A program made the translations under genes and the position numbers. A stretch of 37,191 nt of DNA from a virus: IMG/VR virus record IMGVR_UViG_3300032293_000981, positions 1 to 37,191 of that record. The stretch is one strand, 5' to 3'. Below the pieces are notes generated by a model that was not told the DNA's origin, made no database searches, and was given only the letters and a program-made list of their open reading frames with translations. How positions within the stretch are numbered: the stretch's first letter is position 1; the number at the start of each line of letters is the position of its first letter. Below, piece by piece: positions 1-5,340 of this stretch.

Positions 1-106
1 CGTCAGAAACCAATCCCTGAATTTCAGAAGTTGTTTCCTGTGCGTTTGCTCCTAATGATAACAATGTAATCATTGCCAAAAGGAGAAATTTTCCGATTTT
101 TTTCAT
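1..106 (-). CDS. Secreted protein with signal peptide (5' end only, truncated by window edge)
   Basis: Only the first 35 codons lie in the window; the gene continues to the left. The start has a classic signal peptide: a basic N-terminus (MKKIGKF), a hydrophobic core around residues 7-18, and a likely signal peptidase I site after ANA (residues 20-22), followed by Gln-Glu. This Ala-Gln junction is common in Bacteroidota exported proteins. The leader is A-rich (repeated CAAACAAA) with no Shine-Dalgarno sequence. The product is probably exported by an infected cell, but its function cannot be told from the visible part. A terminator-like hairpin lies about 45 bases upstream of the start, so expression may be attenuated or may use a promoter not identified here. 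Confidence 0.75.
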   Translation of the reverse strand, partial: MKKIGKFLLLAMITLLSLGANAQETTSEIQGLVSD

Positions 107-136
107 GTTTGTTTGTTTTTGTTGTTTAATTGTTTT

Positions 137-150
137 GTGTATATAAAAAT
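137..150 (-). promoter_or_regulatory. Copy 1 of the GTGTATATAAA intergenic element
   Basis: On the plus strand this reads GTGTATATAAAAAT; on the transcribed strand it reads ATTTTTATATACAC. Near-identical elements are found at 8372-8384 and 11812-11824, each in one of the few sizeable gaps. This copy overlaps the T-rich tail of the terminator-like hairpin and ends about 30 bases before the signal-peptide gene. Its role is unknown; a phage-specific promoter or regulator site is a guess. Confidence 0.35.
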
Positions 151-178
151 AAAGGGTGAGGGATACACTCCCCCACCC
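143..178 (-). terminator. Intrinsic terminator-like hairpin
   Basis: The arms 154-162 (GGGTGAGGG) and 170-178 (CCCCCACCC) form a 9-bp GC-rich stem with one mismatch and a 7-base loop. Read leftward on the minus strand, the hairpin is followed directly by TTTATTTTTAT (153 to 143), the layout of a Rho-independent terminator. It stands out in otherwise very AT-rich sequence. It would end a transcript begun at the promoter at 284-315 after roughly 130 nt, before the secreted-protein gene. Confidence 0.7.
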
Positions 179-187
179 AGTGGTTTA

Positions 188-274
188 CTAATTTGTCTGT
201 ACCTGCAAAGAGGTCAGAATACTTCGTTCTAAATTATAATTTTTGTTAAAATTCACTAATAATAAATTGTTCAT
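188..274 (-). CDS. Possible 28-residue leader peptide or micro-ORF
   Basis: An ATG at 274 opens a 28-codon frame ending in TAG at 188-190. It begins MNNLLLVNFN and ends SLQVQTN. It starts within a few bases of the predicted transcription start of the promoter at 284-315, and its stop lies just before the terminator-like hairpin at 154-178. A second possible hairpin (arms 196-204 and 211-218, TCTGTACCT pairing with AGGTCAGA, one bulged base) falls inside the frame. It could be a leader peptide, a tiny gene, or a chance frame inside a non-coding RNA. No homology is recognised. Confidence 0.3.
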   Translation of the reverse strand: MNNLLLVNFNKNYNLERSILTSLQVQTN

Positions 275-283
275 ATATAACCA

Positions 284-315
284 CAAAGATACGAAAATGT
301 TTTAGTATTTCCAAA
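284..315 (-). promoter_or_regulatory. Bacteroidota-type sigma-A promoter
   Basis: On the minus strand there is a TTTG (315-312), a 20-base spacer, and TATCTTTG (291-284), matching the Bacteroidota consensus TTTG / TAnnTTTG. The base context TTTCGTATCTTTGTGG matches the other promoters in the window. Transcription should start near 278. Unlike the other copies, no long gene starts just downstream; a 28-codon frame and a terminator-like hairpin follow. Confidence 0.7.
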
Positions 316-334
316 TCTTTTTCAAAAATAAGTA

Positions 335-1084
335 TTAAGCTTTTTCTTTTAAATCGTATGGTTCTTTAGTATTTTCATCAAACCAATACAAACTTCTATG
401 AGGAGGGTCATCTTCTTTATGAGTAGCATCCGATACATAATAGAACAATCTGAACCCATCCCTTGTAATATGTTCTGGACAATTTAAATGGTTAGGATGT
501 CCATGAAATGCATTCTTTTGGTGTTGCCAGATAACCATATTACCATTTGATGGATAATATTTTGTTACACACTCTTTCCTATCCTTATCCCATAATTGTA
601 TATCCCCATTCCAACTTTCTTCCCATTCAGGATTAAGATAAATTACTAATGTTAATTTTCTATGGAGTTTTAATTTTTCATTCCAATTAAAATCAGAATG
701 TACTTGAAGTGAATCTCCTCTATAACATCTCATATAAGATGCCCCAATTAACCAAGGGTCTGGAATTAATCCATCGATACCCGTTACTCTTTCTAACCAA
801 TTTACAAAATACTTAGAATGTAAATCTCCTATTAAATTATGTGCAATCGGACAAATATCCCCCGCTTCACATAGTTCTACCATATGAGAACCATTCCTAG
901 TAAAATTCTTTAATAGATTGTTATGCTTTCTATAAGAATCCGTAATCTCATTCTTCATACTAAGAACTGATTCGGAATCTAAAAAATTTGGAATTTCTAA
1001 ATTGGGAAATGGTATGTTTGATATGAACCCCTTATTGAGGGATTCATAATCATTATACCTTTCCAAAAAAGAAGAGATAACCAT
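335..1084 (-). CDS. 2OG-Fe(II) oxygenase (prolyl-4-hydroxylase-like)
   Basis: A 249-residue protein with the double-stranded beta-helix dioxygenase signature. The iron ligands are H129 and D131 (QVHSDFNW) and H194 (NAFHGHP), and R212 (GFRLFYY) is placed to bind 2-oxoglutarate. Such enzymes hydroxylate protein side chains, nucleobases or small molecules using O2 and 2-oxoglutarate; the substrate here is unknown. P4H-like genes are frequent in large T4-like phages, often near structural or glycan genes. It is the last gene of the leftward run before a 228-base gap. A second, different member of the family lies at 8385-9077. Confidence 0.85.
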   Translation of the reverse strand: MVISSFLERYNDYESLNKGFISNIPFPNLEIPNFLDSESVLSMKNEITDSYRKHNNLLKNFTRNGSHMVELCEAGDICPIAHNLIGDLHSKYFVNWLERVTGIDGLIPDPWLIGASYMRCYRGDSLQVHSDFNWNEKLKLHRKLTLVIYLNPEWEESWNGDIQLWDKDRKECVTKYYPSNGNMVIWQHQKNAFHGHPNHLNCPEHITRDGFRLFYYVSDATHKEDDPPHRSLYWFDENTKEPYDLKEKA

Positions 1085-1093
1085 ATTGGTATC

Positions 1094-1393
1094 TTACTTC
1101 TTTGCAGGTTTTCTACCTTTTCTAGCTTCAGAAGTTGTAGTTGCTTTAGCTACTTGAGATGCTTGTTTACCTACTGCTTTAACAGCAGTAACTACATCTT
1201 TAGTTTCTTCTACAACTCTTTTTGCTCTTACTTTAGTTTCTTTAACAACTGCTTTAACCTGCTCTACTTTCTCTTCGATTGCATCAGGAATGTTATTATT
1301 GTCTGCATCTTTAACTACTCCCTTTTTCATAAGAAAATAAGTGATACCAGCTGCAGCTCCTAAAACTACTAATACTAAAATGATTGTGTTCAT
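1094..1393 (-). CDS. Small membrane-anchored helical protein
   Basis: A 99-residue protein with one N-terminal membrane segment (residues 4-21, rich in Ile/Val/Leu/Ala), then a short acidic stretch DADNNNIPD (29-37) that resembles a calcium-binding loop. A long charged helix rich in Val/Lys/Glu/Ala follows, and the tail is strongly basic (ARKGRKPAKK). The layout recalls YtxH-like and other phage membrane-tethered helical proteins. No enzymatic motif is present. It may act at the inner membrane; a structural or lysis-related role is only a guess. The gene begins a run after a 38-base AT-rich gap containing TATAAATA. Confidence 0.7.
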   Translation of the reverse strand: MNTIILVLVVLGAAAGITYFLMKKGVVKDADNNNIPDAIEEKVEQVKAVVKETKVRAKRVVEETKDVVTAVKAVGKQASQVAKATTTSEARKGRKPAKK

Positions 1394-1431
1394 GTTTATT
1401 TGTTTAAGTTATAAATGTAAATATAAATATA

Positions 1432-1746
1432 TTATTTTTTTCCAAAAGTTAATCCAAAAAACTCATAATTTAGATGTACTGATTTCTCATCACCTGATAT
1501 AATCGCTTCCTTTTCATCTGAATATATCGCATCCTCAGGACACTCAGGTACACATGCACCACAATTAATACACACCGATGGGTCTATATATAACTGCTTC
1601 CCCACCCTATCTTCTGCACTCATTCCTTCTAACTCATATCCTTCTCCAGTGGGGTTAATTGGTCCATGAATACAATCAACGGGACAAACCTTTAAACAAC
1701 TTCCATCTATACAACTTACACATTTGTCCCCAATTATAAAACTCAT
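1432..1746 (-). CDS. Bacterial-type 2[Fe-S] (7Fe/8Fe) ferredoxin
   Basis: A 104-residue ferredoxin. The first cluster motif is C9-x2-C12-x4-C17-x3-C21-P, followed by VDC; the second is C59-x2-C62-x2-C65-x3-C69-P. The x4 spacing and the CPVDC sequence match the FdxA-type seven-iron ferredoxins (about 107 residues), which carry a [3Fe-4S] and a [4Fe-4S] cluster. It is a soluble electron carrier. Its start overlaps the stop of the nucleotidyltransferase gene by 4 bases (ATGA), implying translational coupling. It could feed electrons to a host or phage reductase, but no partner is evident. Ferredoxins known in cyanophages are usually plant-type, so this type is less usual. Confidence 0.9.
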   Translation of the reverse strand: MSFIIGDKCVSCIDGSCLKVCPVDCIHGPINPTGEGYELEGMSAEDRVGKQLYIDPSVCINCGACVPECPEDAIYSDEKEAIISGDEKSVHLNYEFFGLTFGKK

Positions 1747-2180
1747 TGTTTGTTATTTAAAAGCCAAGAGGAAGATTGAATCTTATCTCCTAACCCATCA
1801 GCTAATTCGATACCTAATTCTTCGCACAATTTAGTTTCTCCGATTGTACTTCGGTTTTGGTCTCCTCCATTAGCAAAGATAACTCTACCAAATTCATCTC
1901 CTCTCCAATTCATAATGAACTTAATAGATTCATTGACAGTTCTTTCAGTATCCACTGCAACCATAGCTGCATCTACACACTTAAGAGATTGGATTATAGT
2001 TTTTCTTTCATCTTCTAACATAAATGGCTTAGAACCTTTCATCTCTCTTTGATGGTCGTTATTAACAATCACAAAAAGAAAATCTCCTAATCCTTTACTC
2101 TTTGTTAAATATTCTATGTGTCCACTATGTAAGGGGTTGAAATACCCACTAACTATTACTAATGTCTTATTCTTCTCCAT
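1743..2180 (-). CDS. Cytidylyltransferase-like nucleotidyltransferase
   Basis: A 145-residue protein of the HxGH nucleotidyltransferase superfamily. It carries the substrate motif NPLHSGHIEYL (H18 and H21), a GGDQNRST segment and a C-terminal QSSSWLL that fits the conserved ISSS/T signature. Length and motifs fit single-domain enzymes such as glycerol-3-phosphate cytidylyltransferase or the heptose-1-phosphate adenylyltransferase half of RfaE/HldE. The likely reaction is transfer of a nucleotide to a sugar- or polyol-phosphate with release of pyrophosphate. Substrate cannot be assigned. It might supply an activated sugar or polyol to the glycosyltransferases at 12-23 kb. It overlaps both neighbours. 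Confidence 0.8.
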   Translation of the reverse strand: MEKNKTLVIVSGYFNPLHSGHIEYLTKSKGLGDFLFVIVNNDHQREMKGSKPFMLEDERKTIIQSLKCVDAAMVAVDTERTVNESIKFIMNWRGDEFGRVIFANGGDQNRSTIGETKLCEELGIELADGLGDKIQSSSWLLNNKQ

Positions 2181-2415
2181 ATAATGAATACTTAGTTACT
2201 TCTTTCTGAACTTCTATTTTTTGTTCGGTACATACAACTCCTTTACGGGCATATACTTTGAAATCAGTTACTCCGCTTTGACCGAAAACAAAATCCAACC
2301 CAGCAGTTAGATTGGGGAACAACTTCTTTCCATCGGTTGTTTCCCATCTATCTCCAGGAGGAACTCTCTTTAGAACGGCCTGTTCTTCGATTTTTTCCTC
2401 AGTTTCTACAAACAT
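2167..2415 (-). CDS. Hypothetical protein (82 aa)
   Basis: A small acidic-to-neutral protein with no recognised domain. The N-terminus is Glu-rich, followed by GDRWETTDGKKLFPN and a Val/Lys-rich C-terminus. No membrane segment or cysteine cluster is seen. Its 3' end overlaps the start of the nucleotidyltransferase gene by 14 bases and it begins 2 bases after the DUF4494-like gene stop, so it belongs to the transcript from the promoter at 2664-2695. The tight coupling on both sides supports its being a real gene. Confidence 0.65.
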   Translation of the reverse strand: MFVETEEKIEEQAVLKRVPPGDRWETTDGKKLFPNLTAGLDFVFGQSGVTDFKVYARKGVVCTEQKIEVQKEVTKYSLYGEE

Positions 2416-2417
2416 AA

Positions 2418-2639
2418 TTAATTAATTACTTCGATGATTTTACTCTCTCTAGCACCTGTAACTTCATAATCTAATTGTACACCAGATTCTTCAAATTGCT
2501 TAACTACTCTAGCTTCTGCTTCCGTAACGGTCATAGCATCTACTAAATAACTTTCCTTTACTTTCTTAATTTTTGTACCACCTTTGCCACCATCTACTTC
2601 GTGGTGAACTGATACCGATACTTCAAAATACTTTGCCAT
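2418..2639 (-). CDS. DUF4494-like small protein
   Basis: A 73-residue protein beginning MAKYFEVSVSVHHEVDGG, with KKVKESYLVDAMTVTEAEARV in the middle (two adjacent segments of the family signature) and a beta-rich end. The pattern of a short beta strand, then SYLVDA and TEAEAR, is what is known from DUF4494, a family found mainly in Bacteroidota and their phages. No biochemical function is established. It is the first gene behind a clear Bacteroidota-type promoter, with a leader of only about 20 bases, so it is probably among the well-expressed early genes. Confidence 0.7.
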   Translation of the reverse strand: MAKYFEVSVSVHHEVDGGKGGTKIKKVKESYLVDAMTVTEAEARVVKQFEESGVQLDYEVTGARESKIIEVIN

Positions 2640-2663
2640 AATTTTAATTTTAAATTGTTTCTA

Positions 2664-2695
2664 CAAATATACGAAAAAAATCCCAAACTACCAAA
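2664..2695 (-). promoter_or_regulatory. Bacteroidota-type sigma-A promoter
   Basis: On the minus strand, TTTG (2695-2692), a 20-base spacer and TATATTTG (2671-2664). The predicted start near 2658 gives a leader of about 20 bases to the ATG at 2639. It lies in the 60-base gap between the 51-residue gene at 2700-2855 and the DUF4494-like gene. Confidence 0.75.
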
Positions 2696-2699
2696 CGTT

Positions 2700-2855
2700 T
2701 TATCGATTATGATAGATAAATGGGTCTCTTTTTCTTAGTTCTTCTAACTTTTTTTGGAATTCTGCCTCCAATTCGGCTCTCCTTTTCTCCCTTTCCTTCT
2801 CCTCTTTGGTTTTGATACCTAAAGACTTACGGATTTTTTCAATTAGTTTTTTCAT
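2700..2855 (-). CDS. Small charged coiled-coil protein (51 aa)
   Basis: A 51-codon frame starting MKKLIEKIRKSLGIKT, followed by an extremely charged helix of Lys/Glu/Arg heptads (residues about 17-43) and ending DPFIYHNR. The start codon overlaps the stop of the upstream SGNH gene in an ATGA junction, which strongly supports translation. No known family. The alternating charge suggests a single alpha helix or a coiled coil, perhaps an assembly or scaffold partner. Confidence 0.65.
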   Translation of the reverse strand: MKKLIEKIRKSLGIKTKEEKEREKRRAELEAEFQKKLEELRKRDPFIYHNR

Positions 2856-3688
2856 ATTATCTTTTTGTTTAATATAATCTTAGATGGTTTTAGTTTTTCA
2901 TCTAAGAAATTCTTTAATAATTTAGCATATTCAATGTGTCCAAAATACCCCGGGTGGCCATCACTACTATAACCATTTAATTCAGCCTTAATTGTTTTAT
3001 CGTTATCGTGACACCAAGTCGCAATATCGTAATTACTCAAATCTATTCTGAATTTAACTATATCGTTTGGTTCAAAACACTCTTTAAAATATACATCATT
3101 TCCTGTCATAACTTTTATAGATATATCATTCTGTTTACAAAATGAATATAGTCCTATGAATTCTCTCTCCACCTTTAACCAATGTTCCTTCATATTAAAA
3201 TGATTACTAAACCATTTTTCAAAGTATCCTCTATGTAAAGAATCCTCTCTTTCCAACTCTTTATTAAAATAGGCTCGTGTTGCTGAATTAAACTGATTCG
3301 TTTCTTTCACACCATCATACCAAGAGTTTACAATGTAGTAAGATTCTGTTTTATTAAAATATACTTCACTTCTACTCGCATCCGGTTTCTCTAATATAAG
3401 AAGTAATTTATCTCTTCTATCCCAATTGTCCAAAAGGAAGTTATAGGTCATCCTCACAACCCTATCTGTCCCTCCTCCCGATTCCGCCTCATTGATGTAT
3501 GGAATTCCTATTAACTCACTTAATCGGTTCGCAAAATTGACCTCTGCCCTATCCTTCCACTTAATCCCATATAGTTTCTCATATATCGGCATTACGGATT
3601 CACCTTTTAGAGTAGGTTCTTCCAATCCACCTCCCTGGCAATGTGAACATCCATTTACATATATCAATTCGTATCCTTTATAACTCAT
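2852..3688 (-). CDS. SGNH/GDSL-like hydrolase family protein
   Basis: Starting at the ATG at 3688 (MSYKGYELIYVNG) the protein has 278 residues and begins 1 base after the previous stop; an alternative ATG at 3721 adds 11 residues but overlaps the upstream gene by 32 bases. Block I is VNGCSHCQGGG with the putative Ser nucleophile, a Gly-rich ESGGGTDRVVR follows, and a DGHPGYFGH near the C-terminus fits the Asp-x-His block V. Enzymes of this fold are esterases, lipases or carbohydrate acetyl-hydrolases. Phage versions with GCS-type blocks are common and mostly uncharacterised. A second, divergent copy is at 25971-26891. Confidence 0.65.
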   Translation of the reverse strand: MSYKGYELIYVNGCSHCQGGGLEEPTLKGESVMPIYEKLYGIKWKDRAEVNFANRLSELIGIPYINEAESGGGTDRVVRMTYNFLLDNWDRRDKLLLILEKPDASRSEVYFNKTESYYIVNSWYDGVKETNQFNSATRAYFNKELEREDSLHRGYFEKWFSNHFNMKEHWLKVEREFIGLYSFCKQNDISIKVMTGNDVYFKECFEPNDIVKFRIDLSNYDIATWCHDNDKTIKAELNGYSSDGHPGYFGHIEYAKLLKNFLDEKLKPSKIILNKKII

Positions 3689-3689
3689 A

Positions 3690-4340
3690 TTATTTGTGTA
3701 TGTATTGATAATCCCACGCATCTTTCTTTACGTTCCTCATCGCCTTTCCAAACAGGTCTCCGTTTATTTGAAACCAACAATTGTAACACAGCATTCTTAG
3801 GTTATCGTATTTGTGGTTTCTTCTATTCCCATCCATATAATCCAAAAGTAGTGGAACTTTATTATCGGTTACTCTCGGTTCATCGTATCCACAATTGGCA
3901 CAGACTTGAGGCATATATCCTGAAGATAGTAACCTCCTTTTTAATTTCCAATTGGGGTATGATGGATTGTTACCTTCTAAGATATTTTCCAGCGCCCAAC
4001 TCTTTCTCCCCTTATTTAATTTTTTGATTCCTACCCCAGCCTCATTCTTACAATTCTCAAACACCCCATACATTTTGGCATATTTCTTATAGGTTGGATA
4101 ACTCACCCCCAATAATCTAGCGCAATGTTTAGCCGATTGAGCCTGTTTCTGCATATCCTCTATTTCCGATTGTAATAGTTGACGTGATAATCTACCCTGT
4201 CTTAGGATTCCCCCTACAGGTTTATCTACTCTGTTTCTCTCAGCTTCTTCTTTGGCTAATTTGTCGTAGTAATCTTTGTAATTGGCGTTTGTGATAAACA
4301 CCTTTTCGACCTTTTTGTCTTCTTCTTCGTTTTCACTCAT
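3690..4340 (-). CDS. HTH plus degenerate HNH-type zinc protein
   Basis: A 216-residue protein. Residues 67-91 (AKHCARLLGVSYPTYKKYAK within it) look like a helix-turn-helix. Residues 147-189 form an HNH-like zinc module: C147-x2-C150, LLLDYMDGNRRNHKYDNLRM, C185-x2-C188. In active HNH nucleases the segment reads like L-x-H-x-(D/N)-G and ends NCH; here the first His is replaced (DYMDG) and the last reads NCW. The zinc cysteines and the asparagine (N180) remain. It is therefore a DNA-binding protein whose nuclease activity is doubtful. It may have descended from a homing endonuclease and been adopted as a regulator. Confidence 0.75.
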   Translation of the reverse strand: MSENEEEDKKVEKVFITNANYKDYYDKLAKEEAERNRVDKPVGGILRQGRLSRQLLQSEIEDMQKQAQSAKHCARLLGVSYPTYKKYAKMYGVFENCKNEAGVGIKKLNKGRKSWALENILEGNNPSYPNWKLKRRLLSSGYMPQVCANCGYDEPRVTDNKVPLLLDYMDGNRRNHKYDNLRMLCYNCWFQINGDLFGKAMRNVKKDAWDYQYIHK

Positions 4341-4385
4341 AACATATACCTTTATGATATATATCGTGTGGGTGAAAATTACACT

Positions 4386-4475
4386 CTAAAATTGACGACT
4401 ATCTTTGTAGTAGTTGTATATTCCTACTCCGGCTGCTATGATAATCAATTGTAGTTTTATTAAGAGTAGTTTCAT
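4386..4475 (-). CDS. 29-residue single-span membrane peptide
   Basis: A short frame starting MKLLLIKLQLIIIAAGVGIY and ending YYKDSRQF. Residues 3-20 form one hydrophobic membrane segment, with a charged C-terminus. Its ATG overlaps the TGA of the upstream 69-residue gene in an ATGA junction, which supports translational coupling. Small one-span peptides are common in phages and may modulate host membrane proteins or lysis. The function is unknown. The remaining 45 bases up to the HTH-HNH gene start hold no further feature that I can support. Confidence 0.55.
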   Translation of the reverse strand: MKLLLIKLQLIIIAAGVGIYNYYKDSRQF

Positions 4476-4681
4476 TCTATTCCACTAAGTTTAAGAAACT
4501 CTTTATCATCGAATGTTACCTTCTCAGAGTAGAACTTTTGCATCATCTTATCAGCAATCTCTTTTCTGTTATCCATATCATTTACCATAAGGAGTATTTC
4601 AGCTACACCTACAACCATATCTCTATCGAAATCATGATTCGGTTCTTCAACTTCTTTTAATAAATGATTAAGTCTTAACAT
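4472..4681 (-). CDS. Hypothetical protein with capsid-targeting-like leader (69 aa)
   Basis: A 69-residue acidic helical protein starting MLRLNHLLKEVEE. This resembles the MKLKQLLNE leaders of the genes at 5341-6348 and 6362-6661, with a possible prohead-protease site after Glu10 (LKE). The rest (DMVVGVAEILLMVNDMDNRK, then ADKMMQKFYSEK) appears as amphipathic helices. No known domain. If the leader acts like the T4 capsid targeting sequence, the product would be packed in the prohead and trimmed. This is inference. Confidence 0.65.
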   Translation of the reverse strand: MLRLNHLLKEVEEPNHDFDRDMVVGVAEILLMVNDMDNRKEIADKMMQKFYSEKVTFDDKEFLKLSGIE

Positions 4682-4696
4682 ATTAATAAGTACTGG

Positions 4697-4737
4697 CTAT
4701 CAAAAAATTTTGGTCTTTTTGAGGACTTTTTTGATAG
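4697..4737. repeat. 11-bp perfect inverted repeat at the 3' end of speD
   Basis: CTATCAAAAAA (4697-4707) and TTTTTTGATAG (4727-4737) are perfect inverted repeats separated by 19 bases, and the loop can pair further (GTC with GAC). The repeat overlaps the last codons and the stop of the SpeD-like gene. It may form a transcript-end or bidirectional terminator structure, though no separate U-tract follows it. Confidence 0.5.
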
Positions 4738-5146
4738 TATCCCCCCACCCCCTTTTTTTCCATACTCCTTTATCGATTACATAGAAATCATCTGTATTTC
4801 TATCAATAAATTGGTAGGTAGCTGATTCTAATCCGAACCAACTATCAATTTCTTCTAATACTACTTTGGGTGAAAATTCACAACAGCTATAAAGGTCAAA
4901 TTGGAACATCGCAGGATTGGTGTTATCCCAAACATGAATTGAACCATGTGATGTAGCTAATGTTACTGTCCCTGTGATACCTTCGTTTCCAGGTTCATTT
5001 ACATATACCGATGTTGGTCCGGCTACAACCTTCATTCCGACTGTATTAACTAATTGTGTAAAAAATATATTGAGGATTTTCTCTGTCTTTGGCGGTGTTT
5101 TCATGTAACCCTTTACCAATAGATGTAAATGATTTGGTATAAACAT
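4700..5146 (-). CDS. speD: S-adenosylmethionine decarboxylase (SpeD) homologue
   Basis: A 148-residue protein fitting the prokaryotic pyruvoyl-dependent AdoMet decarboxylase family. Compared with the Thermotoga enzyme (S63, H68, C83), it has S66 (ATSHGSIHVW), H71 and C88 (FDLYSC), with matching spacing. The residue before the pyruvoyl serine is Thr65 rather than the usual Glu. SpeD normally self-cleaves at Glu-Ser and makes the aminopropyl donor for spermidine; some homologues have changed substrate to arginine or ornithine, so the substrate is open. A perfect AGGAGG lies 8 bases from the ATG. An MTA/SAH-nucleosidase-like gene at 25065-25637 may handle a by-product. No spermidine synthase is visible in the window. 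Confidence 0.75.
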   Translation of the reverse strand: MFIPNHLHLLVKGYMKTPPKTEKILNIFFTQLVNTVGMKVVAGPTSVYVNEPGNEGITGTVTLATSHGSIHVWDNTNPAMFQFDLYSCCEFSPKVVLEEIDSWFGLESATYQFIDRNTDDFYVIDKGVWKKRGWGDTIKKVLKKTKIF

Positions 5147-5154
5147 TATTTAAT

Positions 5155-5160
5155 CCTCCT
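5155..5160 (-). promoter_or_regulatory. Perfect Shine-Dalgarno site of the SpeD homologue
   Basis: AGGAGG is placed 8 bases before the ATG at 5146, directly after the stop of the small basic gene. Most other starts in the window have only A-rich leaders, so this site stands out and fixes the start codon. Confidence 0.7.
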
Positions 5161-5282
5161 TATCGCCCTTGACCGCGATATCTTTTTGGTTTTTGTTCTT
5201 TTGGACCGTAACCTTTCTTTGCCTTACCGGTTGTTTTTTTACCGAAAGAAACTTTATTTGCTGAACCTACTGACTTTGCCAT
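5160..5282 (-). CDS. Small basic phage protein (40 aa)
   Basis: A 40-residue, strongly basic protein: it starts MAKSVGSANKVSFGKKTTGK and ends QKPKRYRGQGR. It has no hydrophobic segment. The Lys/Arg content and the repeated Gly suggest nucleic-acid binding. The C-terminal YRGQGR resembles ends seen in small basic proteins of other large phages. Its stop codon touches the Shine-Dalgarno site of the SpeD homologue, so the two are cotranscribed. No specific function is assigned. Confidence 0.6.
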   Translation of the reverse strand: MAKSVGSANKVSFGKKTTGKAKKGYGPKEQKPKRYRGQGR

Positions 5283-5340
5283 TTTGTTAAAACGTTTTTA
5301 ATGATACAATTTAGCATAACCTTTATTTTATTACCATATA

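Noticed and set aside
1412-1446. Weak promoter before the 99-residue membrane protein gene
   Set aside because: The best match TACATTTA has one mismatch and its TTTG is 23 bases away, unlike the constant 19-20 of the others.
4400-4407. TATCTTTG on the plus strand as a rightward promoter
   Set aside because: No TTTG at 19-20 bases upstream, it lies inside the 29-codon frame on the other strand, and no rightward gene follows.
4741-4759. Runs of C6, C5 and T7 in the speD 3' region as a frameshift site
   Set aside because: The A-run on the coding strand is not in phase for a canonical slippery heptamer and the normal frame gives a sensible end. It remains a place where sequencing errors could occur.
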